Part shown: piece after piece, positions 8,312 to 16,678 of the stretch
Position numbering within the stretch: position 1 is the first letter of the stretch
Layout: each line of letters begins with the position of its first letter
Assembly: GCA_021299095.1 (NCBI GenBank)
Contig: JAJTFW010000026.1
Coordinates: 1 to 60,662, forward strand
From: Sphingobacteriales bacterium
GTDB lineage: Bacteria > Bacteroidota > Bacteroidia > AKYH767-A > OLB10
Length of the DNA: 60,662 nucleotides
Direction of reading: 5' to 3'
Made by a program: the position numbers and the translations under genes
Notes under the pieces: model-generated
Database searches by the model: none
What the model was told of the DNA's origin: nothing
What the model saw: only the letters and a program-made list of their open reading frames with translations

Positions 8312-9235
8312 TCAAAGCACGTTCATCAGAATCCGGTATGCATGTAGCATATCTGATAAGTCACGCTTGTGTACTCGCTCATCCGGACTGTGAACATAGT
8401 CCTCCGGAGCGCCGATGAAACACCAATCGATAGGGTAGGGTTGTTTCTGAATTTCATTTCCGTCACTTCCTCCGCTTCCTTCCACCTCCAGCTGAAAACG
8501 GACACCTGCTTCCTGAAGGCTTTTTATGATTCGGTCTGTGTAGCTTCTTCGCGGAATTCCTGAGTCGCGCAGGCTTACCGCAACCCCTTCACCGGCCGGA
8601 ACGCCTTCGGTTACCCAGGTAATATCACTGATGAGACATTGTCTAATCCTGAAGCGTTCCCAAAGGTATTTGGTGATATACGGTACAGAGCCTCCTCCGT
8701 GCTCCTCCCAGCAACTAAATACGATTACGCCATTTTCCAGGGTCTCAGCTAATTTCAGTGCATTGTAAACGCCCAGTCGGTTGTCGAGGTAGCAGGATTG
8801 AATGTGTTCAGCGGTTTCACGAAAATTCATCTTGAAATGCAGGGGCGTTCCGCGATCGATGGTTCTTCCGAATTGGATGCTGATTGTTTCCTCTGCCTCA
8901 TCTATGTGCAATGGACCTTCTATTGGCCCCTGGCTGTCATGGCCTGCTAGCATATATCCGCTAACGAGTTTCGGCCCTCCGATTCGTACCAGTTGGTTCG
9001 AATATCGAACGTGAAATCCAATGGAATCGATGTGGGCAAAAACAGCTGTTCTCGGAGCGCCAAAGGATAAGACGATGCAGTGCTGAAAATCCGGTCCGTG
9101 AATGACTTCAGGTTGGTGCTTCCAGGATCCTGCATGCTTTTCGATGTGGTTAAGTAAAAAACGGTGCATGTTCTCTTCGTTCCCCGAAACGGAAGGAATG
9201 GAACAAAGTGTTTTGATGAGGTCCGTATCAATCAT
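8312..9235 (-). CDS. M42-family-like metallopeptidase
   Basis: 307 residues from MIDTDLIKTLCSIPSVSGNEE, the normal M42/M20-type N-terminus. The longer frame to 9421 reads over the upstream gene. Zn-ligand motifs are present: AHIDSIGF (His-x-Asp), DNR, WEEHGG, and a late His in YVHSPDE. M42 enzymes are cytosolic, TET-forming aminopeptidases or glucanase-related peptidases; the substrate here is unknown. The start codon overlaps the end of the YigZ gene by 8 bp, making it the last gene of a four-gene ribD-EamA-yigZ-peptidase operon. Confidence 0.75.
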   Translation of the reverse strand: MIDTDLIKTLCSIPSVSGNEENMHRFLLNHIEKHAGSWKHQPEVIHGPDFQHCIVLSFGAPRTAVFAHIDSIGFHVRYSNQLVRIGGPKLVSGYMLAGHDSQGPIEGPLHIDEAEETISIQFGRTIDRGTPLHFKMNFRETAEHIQSCYLDNRLGVYNALKLAETLENGVIVFSCWEEHGGGSVPYITKYLWERFRIRQCLISDITWVTEGVPAGEGVAVSLRDSGIPRRSYTDRIIKSLQEAGVRFQLEVEGSGGSDGNEIQKQPYPIDWCFIGAPEDYVHSPDERVHKRDLSDMLHAYRILMNVL

Positions 9236-9845
9236 GTTTGAGTAGGGTTTTAAATCCGAGAGTCGGGTGCTGTTGCCATTTGTTGAGTAGCTCTGTGCTT
9301 CGGCTTCTTCGTATGCTGAAGCGGATGATGCAGGTTGAGTCGTAGGCCTGATCCAGTATTCTGGCATCGAATTGGCGTAATAACTGGTGTACAGCGCCAC
9401 TGGTTTCTTGCGAAAATTCAAGGATAAACTTCTCGACTACAACTTGCTCCTGAATTCCAGCCTGTTCAATGGCGATTATGGCTGAATTGCGGTAGGCATT
9501 GATGAGTCCGGGCACACCGAGCAAGGTGCCACCAAAATAGCGTACGACCACCACCAGTGAATTCGTAATCTCTTTGGAAAGCAGCGCGCCAAGTATTGGT
9601 TTTCCTGCTGATCCTGAAGGTTCGCGGTCATCGCTGCTGCGTTGTGCCAATCCATCGGCGCCCAATCGAAAGGCATAGCAATGATGATTCGCCTGCGGGT
9701 GTGATTTTTTAACATCCTGCAGGAGTTCTTTTACTTCACGCTCTGTTGTAACTGGAAATGCAATGCCGATGAAACGGCTACCTCGATCGCGGAATTCACC
9801 CTCTCCCTTACTTGCGAGACTCAGAAAGATATCCTCGAAAAGCAT
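9228..9845 (-). CDS. YigZ/IMPACT-family protein
   Basis: 205 residues with the IMPACT N-terminal domain signature: EFRDRGSRFIG, HHCYAFRLG, EPSGSAGKPIL and VVVRYFGGTLLGVPGL, followed by the C-terminal ferredoxin-like domain. Eukaryotic IMPACT modulates translation control through GCN1; the function of bacterial YigZ is not settled. Its ATG shares a base with the upstream stop (TAATG), showing translational coupling with the transporter gene. Confidence 0.88.
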   Translation of the reverse strand: MLFEDIFLSLASKGEGEFRDRGSRFIGIAFPVTTEREVKELLQDVKKSHPQANHHCYAFRLGADGLAQRSSDDREPSGSAGKPILGALLSKEITNSLVVVVRYFGGTLLGVPGLINAYRNSAIIAIEQAGIQEQVVVEKFILEFSQETSGAVHQLLRQFDARILDQAYDSTCIIRFSIRRSRSTELLNKWQQHPTLGFKTLLKHD

Positions 9846-10747
9846 TATCTGCTCAGAATTACAATACTGATGATAGCAACGAGGAGTCCGGCGATTTTTG
9901 TACGACTCAGTTTTTCATGAAAAAGCAATAGTCCGCTTGCGGTGCTGAAAAGTACAACCAGTACATTGGTGATGGCAAATATCAGTGAGCTTTCGGCACC
10001 CGGACTTGCAAGCGCATTGATCAGAAAAAGCAATGAGAAGAAGTTCAGGATTCCCAGCAACACACCGGCTGAAATACTCCTGCGGTTGGGCCACACTCTG
10101 TTTTGTTCGAAGCGTCTAAATAGGAAGCCTCTAAAAGTGAGTAAAGTCCCGATTAGTCCTGCAGATCCAAAAAGCATTGACACGAACAATTGATCCCCTT
10201 CGCCCTCCATCAGGAAGTGCTCCGAAAGCTTGATGCTCGTATCAACCATTCCACTGCCTATAAACAGCATAATGGGCAAAATCACCGTGCCCGCTCCGAT
10301 TTTCTGTTGACTTGCCCCTTTGTTTTTGCTGTATGTACTGAGTAGCACTGCGAGCAAGGCCAGTATCATGCCTATGATTCGTGCAGTAGTGACTTTGTCG
10401 TTGAAAAGGATGATGCCGGCACAAATGGGAATGATCATCGACATTTTTCCTGCGATCGACGTAATCGTGATTCCGGCTTTTTGCGTGGTCAGTGCGGCGA
10501 TGTAAAAAACACCAATGAACAATAATCCGATACCGGCAGCATAGGGGATCATCCATGCCGCAGTTTGCGCGGCGTTCATGTTATTGGAAAAATTCCAGCA
10601 GAACGAGAGCGTGGCAGCAGTGATGTAATTGGCCGTAAGTCCATGCAAATTATCGACCCTCCAAACACTGAAATACCGAAGGACTACATACAGGGAGGCT
10701 GAAAACGCGGACGCAAGAACGATTTCGATGGCCAGTGTAGTGCTCAT
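9845..10747 (-). CDS. DMT-superfamily (EamA-type) membrane transporter
   Basis: 300 residues, almost entirely hydrophobic, with about ten predicted transmembrane helices arranged as two repeats of five (the second begins near residue 155 with GAGTVILPIMLFIGSG). EamA proteins export or import small metabolites; the substrate is unknown. The position between ribD and yigZ with a 4-bp ATGA overlap to ribD suggests co-expression. Transport of a flavin precursor is possible but not supported by sequence. Confidence 0.8.
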   Translation of the reverse strand: MSTTLAIEIVLASAFSASLYVVLRYFSVWRVDNLHGLTANYITAATLSFCWNFSNNMNAAQTAAWMIPYAAGIGLLFIGVFYIAALTTQKAGITITSIAGKMSMIIPICAGIILFNDKVTTARIIGMILALLAVLLSTYSKNKGASQQKIGAGTVILPIMLFIGSGMVDTSIKLSEHFLMEGEGDQLFVSMLFGSAGLIGTLLTFRGFLFRRFEQNRVWPNRRSISAGVLLGILNFFSLLFLINALASPGAESSLIFAITNVLVVLFSTASGLLLFHEKLSRTKIAGLLVAIISIVILSR

Positions 10748-11787
10748 GCGATTTTTCTAATGAAGTGTACAACATCCTCGCCGGATTGCATGCAGTGCAT
10801 TTCACCGGAGGGCCATCCAGGTGCTTTGCACTCTCCTCCAAGGCGAATCGGGTTGGTGATAATCCTGCATTCATCCCAAATTCCTTCGTTTAGAAACAGG
10901 GAATGTAGTCTTGAGCCACCCTCCACCAAAATGGATGCAATACCGGATTCGTGAAGTGCTGTGGTAATAGCGTGAACCGGCTTACTTCCGCCATTCAATG
11001 AAATCACTTCCGCATTGGGATAACTTGCTTCACTGTCGGCGGTTAACACCAGCGTACGGGACTTGCCATCGAAGAGAGTCAAATGGCTTACTGATGAACA
11101 GCGGCCATTCGGGTCAAAGAGAATTCGTACCGGCTCAGGTCCATTCCAGTGCCTGACATTCAGGGATGGGTTATCGGTAAGTGCCGTTTGTGATCCGATT
11201 AGTATACCGTGTTCTTCACTTCTCCAACTGTGCGTCAGTTCAAGACTATCAGAGCTGCTGATTCGGATTTCCTTTTCAGTGGAACCGGTAAACCCATCTG
11301 CACTTTGAGCCCATTTCAATACCACAAACGGACGTTTCTCGCTGTGGTAGGTGATGAACCGCCGGTTGAGTTGACGCGCTTCCATATCGAGAAGGCCACA
11401 CGTGACATCTATTCCGGCACGCCTTAGCATACGAATCCCCTCGCCGGCTACAGCAGGAAACGGGTCTTCCATGGCTACAACCACCCGTTTTATGCCAGAT
11501 TGAATAATGGCATCGGTGCAGGGGGGCGTTTTTCCCTGGTGACAACATGGTTCCAGGTTCACATACATTGTGCATTCACTCAGCAGTGCCGGATCTTTCA
11601 CCTTCGATAGCGCATCTGCTTCGGCATGTGGCAACCCGAAACCACTGTGATATCCTTCTGCGATAATGCGGTTTTCACGCACAATGACACAACCCACCAT
11701 GGGGTTCGTGCGTGTCCGACCTAAACCAAGCAGTGCTAACTGCAAGCAGCGTTGCATGTAAAAAGGCTGTTCTTCCTGAATTAGCAT
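10744..11787 (-). CDS. ribD: Bifunctional riboflavin biosynthesis deaminase/reductase
   Basis: Catalyses the second and third steps of riboflavin synthesis: deamination of the pyrimidine, then NADPH-dependent reduction of the ribosyl side chain. 347 residues from the ATG at 11787; the open frame can be read from a TTG 9 nt upstream, but ATG is preferred. The deaminase domain has the Zn ligands H54-A-E56 and PCCHQGKTPPC (C81, C90). The reductase domain follows from about residue 147 (PFVVLKWAQSADG) and contains ILVEGGS near the end. First gene of its operon, divergent from prmC. Confidence 0.95.
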   Translation of the reverse strand: MLIQEEQPFYMQRCLQLALLGLGRTRTNPMVGCVIVRENRIIAEGYHSGFGLPHAEADALSKVKDPALLSECTMYVNLEPCCHQGKTPPCTDAIIQSGIKRVVVAMEDPFPAVAGEGIRMLRRAGIDVTCGLLDMEARQLNRRFITYHSEKRPFVVLKWAQSADGFTGSTEKEIRISSSDSLELTHSWRSEEHGILIGSQTALTDNPSLNVRHWNGPEPVRILFDPNGRCSSVSHLTLFDGKSRTLVLTADSEASYPNAEVISLNGGSKPVHAITTALHESGIASILVEGGSRLHSLFLNEGIWDECRIITNPIRLGGECKAPGWPSGEMHCMQSGEDVVHFIRKIA

Positions 11788-11793
11788 GGTTTG

Positions 11794-11801
11794 CAAATGT
11801 A
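11794..11801 (-). promoter_or_regulatory. Promoter -7 element of ribD
   Basis: TACATTTG on the minus strand, with only 6 nt between it and the ribD ATG (11787). Against the SRP RNA ruler (start about 5 nt after the motif) the transcript would begin at or next to the start codon. Confidence 0.6.
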
Positions 11802-11841
11802 ATCGGTCGAAGCATCATCACCATATCCCGGAACAAGCTCG

Positions 11842-11849
11842 TATTTTTG
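11842..11849 (+). promoter_or_regulatory. Promoter -7 element of prmC
   Basis: TATTTTTG followed by just 3 nt before the prmC ATG (11853). This predicts a leaderless or nearly leaderless mRNA. Confidence 0.6.
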
Positions 11850-11852
11850 CCT

Positions 11853-12704
11853 ATGCGTGTAGATCATTTTAGGCGCGATGCCATTCGATTGCTGATGGGT
11901 TCACCACATCACGAAGAAGCGGTAGCCGTAGTCGATTTTCTGTTGTGTAGCAGATTGTCTGTAACGAACGCTGCACTTCGAAGTGATCCGTCCAGGATGT
12001 TGTCAGTGGAGTTTGAACTTTTGTTGGCGACGGACCTGCAAAGACTCAACTCGGGTGAGCCAATGCAGTATGTATTGGGTCATGCCTGGTTCGATGGACT
12101 TCACCTGTGTGTAGACTCTCGGGTGCTTATTCCAAGGCCTGAGACAGAAGAGTTGGTTCAGCATGCTCATGCATCGTTCCCGGATGCACAAATCACCGTC
12201 GACTTATGTTCAGGGAGTGGATGTATTGCACTCGCATGTAAACAACGTATGCCGACATCACAGGTGTTTGCGGTGGAGTTGGATTCCGGAGCATTGGAGG
12301 TCATCCGAACTAATGCCGATCGTACCGGACTTTCAATCCAACAAATTCAGGCTGATGTACTCGGCGAGGATATTGTTGCAATCCTTCCTAAGCAAATCGA
12401 CTTGTTACTCAGTAATCCGCCATACGTGTTGAAAAGCGAATCGCGAAGAATGTCGGCTGTTGTTGTGGATCATGAACCGCATTTGGCATTGTTCGTCCCC
12501 GATTTGGACCCCTTGGTTTTTTACCGAAAAATCGTCGAAATAGCGGCAATATCGGTTGCTCCCGGAGGGCGAATCTGGCTTGAGGTAAACCCCGCTTACG
12601 CAAATGCAGTATCGGATTTATTTCAGGGAACAGTTTTTTCAAGTGCGGCTGTTCACTTGGATTTGAGTGGAAAACAACGGTTTGTTTCCGCTCAGAAATC
12701 CTGA
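11853..12704 (+). CDS. prmC: Peptide chain release factor N5-glutamine methyltransferase
   Basis: Methylates the GGQ glutamine of release factors RF1/RF2 with S-adenosylmethionine. 283 residues from the ATG at 11853; the frame is open upstream to 11712, but that part lies over the ribD start. Features: PrmC N-terminal helical domain (1-90), QYVLGHAWFDG and VLIPRPETEEL before the methyltransferase core, SAM loop DLCSGSGCIAL, and the catalytic NPPY at 188-191. Divergent from ribD, as in many Flavobacteriia. The stop TGA directly abuts the stop of convergent bcp with no bases between. Confidence 0.95.
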   Translation: MRVDHFRRDAIRLLMGSPHHEEAVAVVDFLLCSRLSVTNAALRSDPSRMLSVEFELLLATDLQRLNSGEPMQYVLGHAWFDGLHLCVDSRVLIPRPETEELVQHAHASFPDAQITVDLCSGSGCIALACKQRMPTSQVFAVELDSGALEVIRTNADRTGLSIQQIQADVLGEDIVAILPKQIDLLLSNPPYVLKSESRRMSAVVVDHEPHLALFVPDLDPLVFYRKIVEIAAISVAPGGRIWLEVNPAYANAVSDLFQGTVFSSAAVHLDLSGKQRFVSAQKS

Positions 12705-13169
12705 TTAGGCCGTTTCGAGTGCAAGAATCTGGCTTGCATGGTCATCGGTTTTCACCTTGTCGATTATGTGTAAGATTTTACCTTCAGGACTGATCACAAA
12801 AGTTTTCCGGATTACGCCCATGTATTTTTTACCATACATGGATTTTTCACCCCAAGCTTCGTATTTGTTGCAAATCGACTGATCAGTATCCGCAATGAGG
12901 GGAAACGGCAAGGTGTACTTAGAAATGAATTTCAGGTGGCTGCTCGCCGGATCGGGGCTCACACCGACTACGGCATAACCATTTCGGATCAGTTCAGCGT
13001 AATTATCCCGCAGGTTGCAGGCTTCGGCTGTACACCCAGAAGTCATGTCTTTGGGGTAGAAAAACAGAATGAGGGTCTTTCCTGCGAAGTCTTTGAGACT
13101 GACCTTGTTTCCATCTTGATCCAAGCCGGTGAATGCAGGTGCTTTGTTTCCGGTTTTTAATGTTGCCAT
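12705..13169 (-). CDS. bcp: Thioredoxin-dependent thiol peroxidase (Bcp/PrxQ)
   Basis: Reduces hydrogen and organic peroxides in the cytoplasm. 154 residues from MATLKTG (13169). Peroxidatic Cys C46 and resolving Cys C51 lie in DMTSGCTAEAC, the atypical 2-Cys arrangement of PrxQ. The preceding segment LILFFYPKD is typical. Single gene, divergent from sucC. Confidence 0.93.
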   Translation of the reverse strand: MATLKTGNKAPAFTGLDQDGNKVSLKDFAGKTLILFFYPKDMTSGCTAEACNLRDNYAELIRNGYAVVGVSPDPASSHLKFISKYTLPFPLIADTDQSICNKYEAWGEKSMYGKKYMGVIRKTFVISPEGKILHIIDKVKTDDHASQILALETA

Positions 13170-13227
13170 ATGCGATAAACACACGAGTAGGAATTATGTT
13201 TATACGGAATGGTGCAAGCCTTTTTTC

Positions 13228-13235
13228 TACTTTTG
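13228..13235 (+). promoter_or_regulatory. Promoter -7 element of sucC
   Basis: TACTTTTG, 18 nt before the sucC ATG at 13254. It lies inside the longer open frame, which supports the downstream start. Confidence 0.55.
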
Positions 13236-13253
13236 CGACTCAATCATCCAACC

Positions 13254-14444
13254 ATGAACGTTCACGAGTACCAGGGAAAAGAAATCTTAAAACGCTACGG
13301 TGTTGCCATCCAGGAAGGTCTGGTGGCCGAAACCGCAGATCAGGCGGTTGATGCCGCAAAAAAATTGAGTGAACAAACCGGTACCCAATGGTGGGTAGTC
13401 AAGGCTCAAATACACGCCGGTGGCCGTGGCAAGGGTGGAGGTGTTAAGCTTGCCAAAAGCATCGATGAGGTGCGTGAGAAAGCGGGTAACATCATCGGTA
13501 TGAATCTCGTAACGCCTCAAACGGGTCCTCAAGGAAAAAAAGTACACAAAGTCCTCATTGCGCAGGACGTTTACTATCCGGGCCCCAACCCCACATCGGA
13601 ATTTTACATGAGCGTTCTGCTGAACCGTACGACTGGCCGCAATATCATCATGTATTCCACAGAAGGTGGAATGGATATCGAAGAAGTGGCTGAAAAAACA
13701 CCGGAGCGTATATTCAAGGAGGAAATTGATCCTGCAGTCGGCCTTCAGGCCTTTCAGGCGAGGAAAATCGCTTTCAACTTAGGTCTGTCCGGAAATGCGT
13801 TCAAAGAAATGACCCGTTTTGTTGCCGCATTGTACAAAGCCTATGAACACACCGATTCGTCTTTGTTTGAAATCAATCCGGTACTCAAGACCTCCGATGA
13901 TCGGATTATTGCGGTAGATGCGAAGGTGAATCTGGACGAAAACGGACTTTTCCGTCACCCCGATTTTGAAGCGATGCGTGATGTGTTGGAAGAAGACCCC
14001 ACAGAGGTGGAAGCCGCAGAGCATAACCTGAACTATGTAAAACTCGACGGAAACGTGGGGTGTATGGTGAACGGTGCCGGACTTGCCATGGCTACCATGG
14101 ACATTATCAAATTGGCCGGTGGCGAACCTGCCAACTTCCTTGATGTTGGTGGAACAGCAAATGCTGCTCGCGTAGAGCAGGCATTCCGGATCATTCTGAA
14201 AGATCCGAACGTAAAAGCCATACTGGTAAATATTTTTGGAGGAATTGTTCGCTGCGACCGGGTTGCACAAGGTATTGTCGATGCCTATCGCAACATTGGC
14301 AACATTCCCGTGCCGATTATTGTACGCTTGCAAGGAACCAATGCGGATGAGGCAAAACGCCTCATTGATGAGAGCGGACTGAAGGTCTATTCAGCCATCG
14401 AGTTGAAAGAGGCCGCCGATTTGGTGCAGCAGGTTGTAGGCTGA
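13254..14444 (+). CDS. sucC: Succinyl-CoA ligase (ADP-forming) beta subunit
   Basis: TCA-cycle enzyme subunit that couples succinyl-CoA cleavage to nucleotide triphosphate formation. 396 residues starting MNVHEYQGKEIL, the invariant family N-terminus. An ATP-grasp domain carries KAQIHAGGRGKGGGVK; the C-terminal CoA-ligase domain has NFLDVGGTA and NIFGGIVRCD. The alpha subunit gene is not adjacent. The gene ends in a good terminator. Confidence 0.96.
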   Translation: MNVHEYQGKEILKRYGVAIQEGLVAETADQAVDAAKKLSEQTGTQWWVVKAQIHAGGRGKGGGVKLAKSIDEVREKAGNIIGMNLVTPQTGPQGKKVHKVLIAQDVYYPGPNPTSEFYMSVLLNRTTGRNIIMYSTEGGMDIEEVAEKTPERIFKEEIDPAVGLQAFQARKIAFNLGLSGNAFKEMTRFVAALYKAYEHTDSSLFEINPVLKTSDDRIIAVDAKVNLDENGLFRHPDFEAMRDVLEEDPTEVEAAEHNLNYVKLDGNVGCMVNGAGLAMATMDIIKLAGGEPANFLDVGGTANAARVEQAFRIILKDPNVKAILVNIFGGIVRCDRVAQGIVDAYRNIGNIPVPIIVRLQGTNADEAKRLIDESGLKVYSAIELKEAADLVQQVVG

Positions 14445-14460
14445 AACCGGTTGGAATATT

Positions 14461-14496
14461 AAACGGGGTGTCCATAGCGGATACCCCGTTTCTTTT
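14461..14496 (+). terminator. Rho-independent terminator of sucC
   Basis: A 13-bp stem (AAACGGGGTGTCC, 14461-14473, with 14479-14491) containing one G-T wobble, loop ATAGC, followed by CTTTT. Confidence 0.8.
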
Positions 14497-14531
14497 GTGC
14501 TGTCTTGATCCAATCTCAGTAATTTTATGCC

Positions 14532-16028
14532 ATGAAATTCACCAAGATTTTAGTTGCCAACCGTGGCGAAATTGCCGTTCGTATTTTGCGTTCTGCCCGC
14601 GAAATGGGAATTCGTACTGTGGCGGTTTACTCGGATGTGGATCGTGATGCGCCCCATGTGCGTCAAGCCGATGAAGCTGTTCACATCGGAAATGCGCCAT
14701 CGTCAGAAAGTTATTTGGTCATAGATAAAATCATTCGTTCGGCCCTAGAAACGGGTGCCCAGGCAATTCACCCGGGTTATGGATTTCTTTCTGAGAATCC
14801 GGCATTTGCCCGAGCGGTTAAGGCGGCAGGTCTGGTATTGATTGGGCCCACTGCAGAGGCGATGGAAATGATGGGTAGTAAACTGGCGGCAAAAGCTGCA
14901 GCCAAGCAGTACGGGATTCCACTGGTCCCAGGCACGGATGAAGCCATTTCCGATGTGAATGAAGCACGTCAGATTGCTGAGCAGGTCGGCTTCCCGATTT
15001 TGATCAAGGCGTCTGCAGGTGGAGGTGGAAAGGGCATGCGGATCGTTGAGCAGGTGAGCCAATTTGATGAGATGCTGGAACGTGCAGTCAGTGAGGCGCG
15101 GTCTGCCTTCGGTGACGGTTCGGTCTTCATTGAGCGCTATGTAGGTTCGCCCCGTCACATCGAAATCCAGGTGTTGGCCGACAATCATGGTAATGTGGTT
15201 TATCTCTTTGAGCGGGAGTGTTCTGTTCAACGCCGTCATCAGAAGGTTGTAGAAGAAGCCCCAAGTGCTGTACTAACTCCGGAGAAACGGGAGGCAATGG
15301 GACTGTGCGCAGTGCAGGTTGCCAGGGCGTGTGATTATCGGGGTGCAGGAACAGTCGAGTTTTTGCTGGACGAGAACCTGGACTTCTATTTTCTGGAGAT
15401 GAACACGCGATTACAGGTAGAGCATCCGGTAACGGAAATGATCACTGGAGTTGATCTGGTTCGTGAACAGATCCGTATCGCTGAGGGTGAGCCGATTTCA
15501 TTCAAACAGGAAGACCTTCGGATTAATGGACATGCGATTGAGGTGCGGGTGTATGCCGAAGATCCGGCCAACAATTTTTTGCCTGATATCGGAACGCTTC
15601 GCCGTTATGTGCGTCCACAGGGGCCTGGTGTTCGTGTGGATGACGGATACGAAGAGGGTATGGATATCCCAATCTATTACGATCCAATGATTTCAAAACT
15701 TATCGTTTGGGCCGACAACAGGGATGCTGCAATGGATCGCATGATCAGGGCCATTGATGAGTATCTGATAGTGGGCTGCGAAACCACCTTGGGCTTTTGT
15801 CGTTTTGTCATGAATCACGAGGCTTTTCGCTCGGGCCGCTTTGATACGCACTTTGTGAAATTTTATTTCCAACCCGAGTTTCTGCGTCCCGAACTTGAGC
15901 CCGAGGAAGAAAAAGCCCTTGCTGTACTGGCTCACGCGCTTCAAGCCGGAAGCGGAGGCTCAATTGCAGCGGAAAAAGTAGAGCCACCGGCTTCGTCCTT
16001 GTCTCCCTGGAAACTAAACCGCAGTTGA
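14532..16028 (+). CDS. accC: Acyl-CoA carboxylase biotin carboxylase subunit
   Basis: Carboxylates biotin on a carrier protein at the expense of ATP, for acetyl-CoA or propionyl-CoA carboxylase. 498 residues: N-terminal domain ILVANRGEIAVRI, ATP-grasp with KASAGGGGKGMR, catalytic region EMNTRLQVEHPVTE, and the C-terminal biotin carboxylase domain ending in a short Pro/Ala-rich tail. No carrier protein or carboxyltransferase gene is nearby, so acetyl- versus propionyl-CoA use is undecided. A weak -7-like TAATTTTA (14520-14527) ends 4 nt before the ATG. Confidence 0.92.
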   Translation: MKFTKILVANRGEIAVRILRSAREMGIRTVAVYSDVDRDAPHVRQADEAVHIGNAPSSESYLVIDKIIRSALETGAQAIHPGYGFLSENPAFARAVKAAGLVLIGPTAEAMEMMGSKLAAKAAAKQYGIPLVPGTDEAISDVNEARQIAEQVGFPILIKASAGGGGKGMRIVEQVSQFDEMLERAVSEARSAFGDGSVFIERYVGSPRHIEIQVLADNHGNVVYLFERECSVQRRHQKVVEEAPSAVLTPEKREAMGLCAVQVARACDYRGAGTVEFLLDENLDFYFLEMNTRLQVEHPVTEMITGVDLVREQIRIAEGEPISFKQEDLRINGHAIEVRVYAEDPANNFLPDIGTLRRYVRPQGPGVRVDDGYEEGMDIPIYYDPMISKLIVWADNRDAAMDRMIRAIDEYLIVGCETTLGFCRFVMNHEAFRSGRFDTHFVKFYFQPEFLRPELEPEEEKALAVLAHALQAGSGGSIAAEKVEPPASSLSPWKLNRS

Positions 16029-16056
16029 TCAATCAGGCACGGCCTTTGCTGAAAAA

Positions 16057-16671
16057 ATGCTGATGCGTTGCCTCCCGTTTTTATTGTTCCTGTTCCTCTC
16101 CGAACTTTCTTTTGGTCAGATCGAGATGCCAGACGGTAGACTTCGCGTTCTGGCCAATGTGGTTGATGGCGATACCATTCCACTGATCCATCTGGCACCT
16201 GCGGAGGTGTTTGCGACGCTTTCTCCGGAAGCAGCGGAGAAAATCAAGGCGTTCAACAAACTCCGACGGGATGTGCTAAAAGCGTACCCCTACGCACGGC
16301 TGGCGGCTGATAAACTTAAATACATCAATGACAGTGTGGGCCGAATTCCAAACGAGAAGGCGCGAAAGCGATTTATAAAGGCGACGGAAGATGAAATGAA
16401 GGCGCAATTTGAAAAGGACCTTCGGAAACTGACGTTTACTCAGGGTCGCATTTTGATCAAGTTGGTGGACCGGGAAACTGGTCGCACTTCGTATTCGCTG
16501 GTTAAAGACCTGAGGGGTTCTTTTCAAGCTTTCTTTTGGCAAAGCCTGGCACGCCTGTTCGGGGCAAACCTGAAGTCGGAATACAAGCCAGCGGACGAGG
16601 ATCTGCTGATTGAATCCATCGTACAACAAATCGAACGGGGAGAACTCCAGTACAGAGCTGTTGTCAAATAA
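16057..16671 (+). CDS. DUF4294 secreted protein
   Basis: 204 residues. A signal peptide (about 1-21, ending SFGQ) is followed by the DUF4294 pattern VDGDTIPLIHL, LRRDVLKAYPYA and an all-helical remainder. Function is unknown; the family is essentially confined to Bacteroidota. It follows accC by 28 nt on the same strand and is probably co-transcribed. ATG at 16057; ATG at 16063 is an equally possible start. It faces prfC tail to tail with a 7-nt gap. Confidence 0.75.
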   Translation: MLMRCLPFLLFLFLSELSFGQIEMPDGRLRVLANVVDGDTIPLIHLAPAEVFATLSPEAAEKIKAFNKLRRDVLKAYPYARLAADKLKYINDSVGRIPNEKARKRFIKATEDEMKAQFEKDLRKLTFTQGRILIKLVDRETGRTSYSLVKDLRGSFQAFFWQSLARLFGANLKSEYKPADEDLLIESIVQQIERGELQYRAVVK

Positions 16672-16678
16672 GCCCTTG

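Noticed and set aside
10744-11852. FMN riboswitch controlling ribD
   Set aside because: The ribD-prmC spacer is only 65 nt and holds two promoter elements; there is no room for an RFN element.
13779-14333. 184-codon minus-strand frame inside sucC
   Set aside because: Shadow of the highly conserved sucC frame; it resembles no family.
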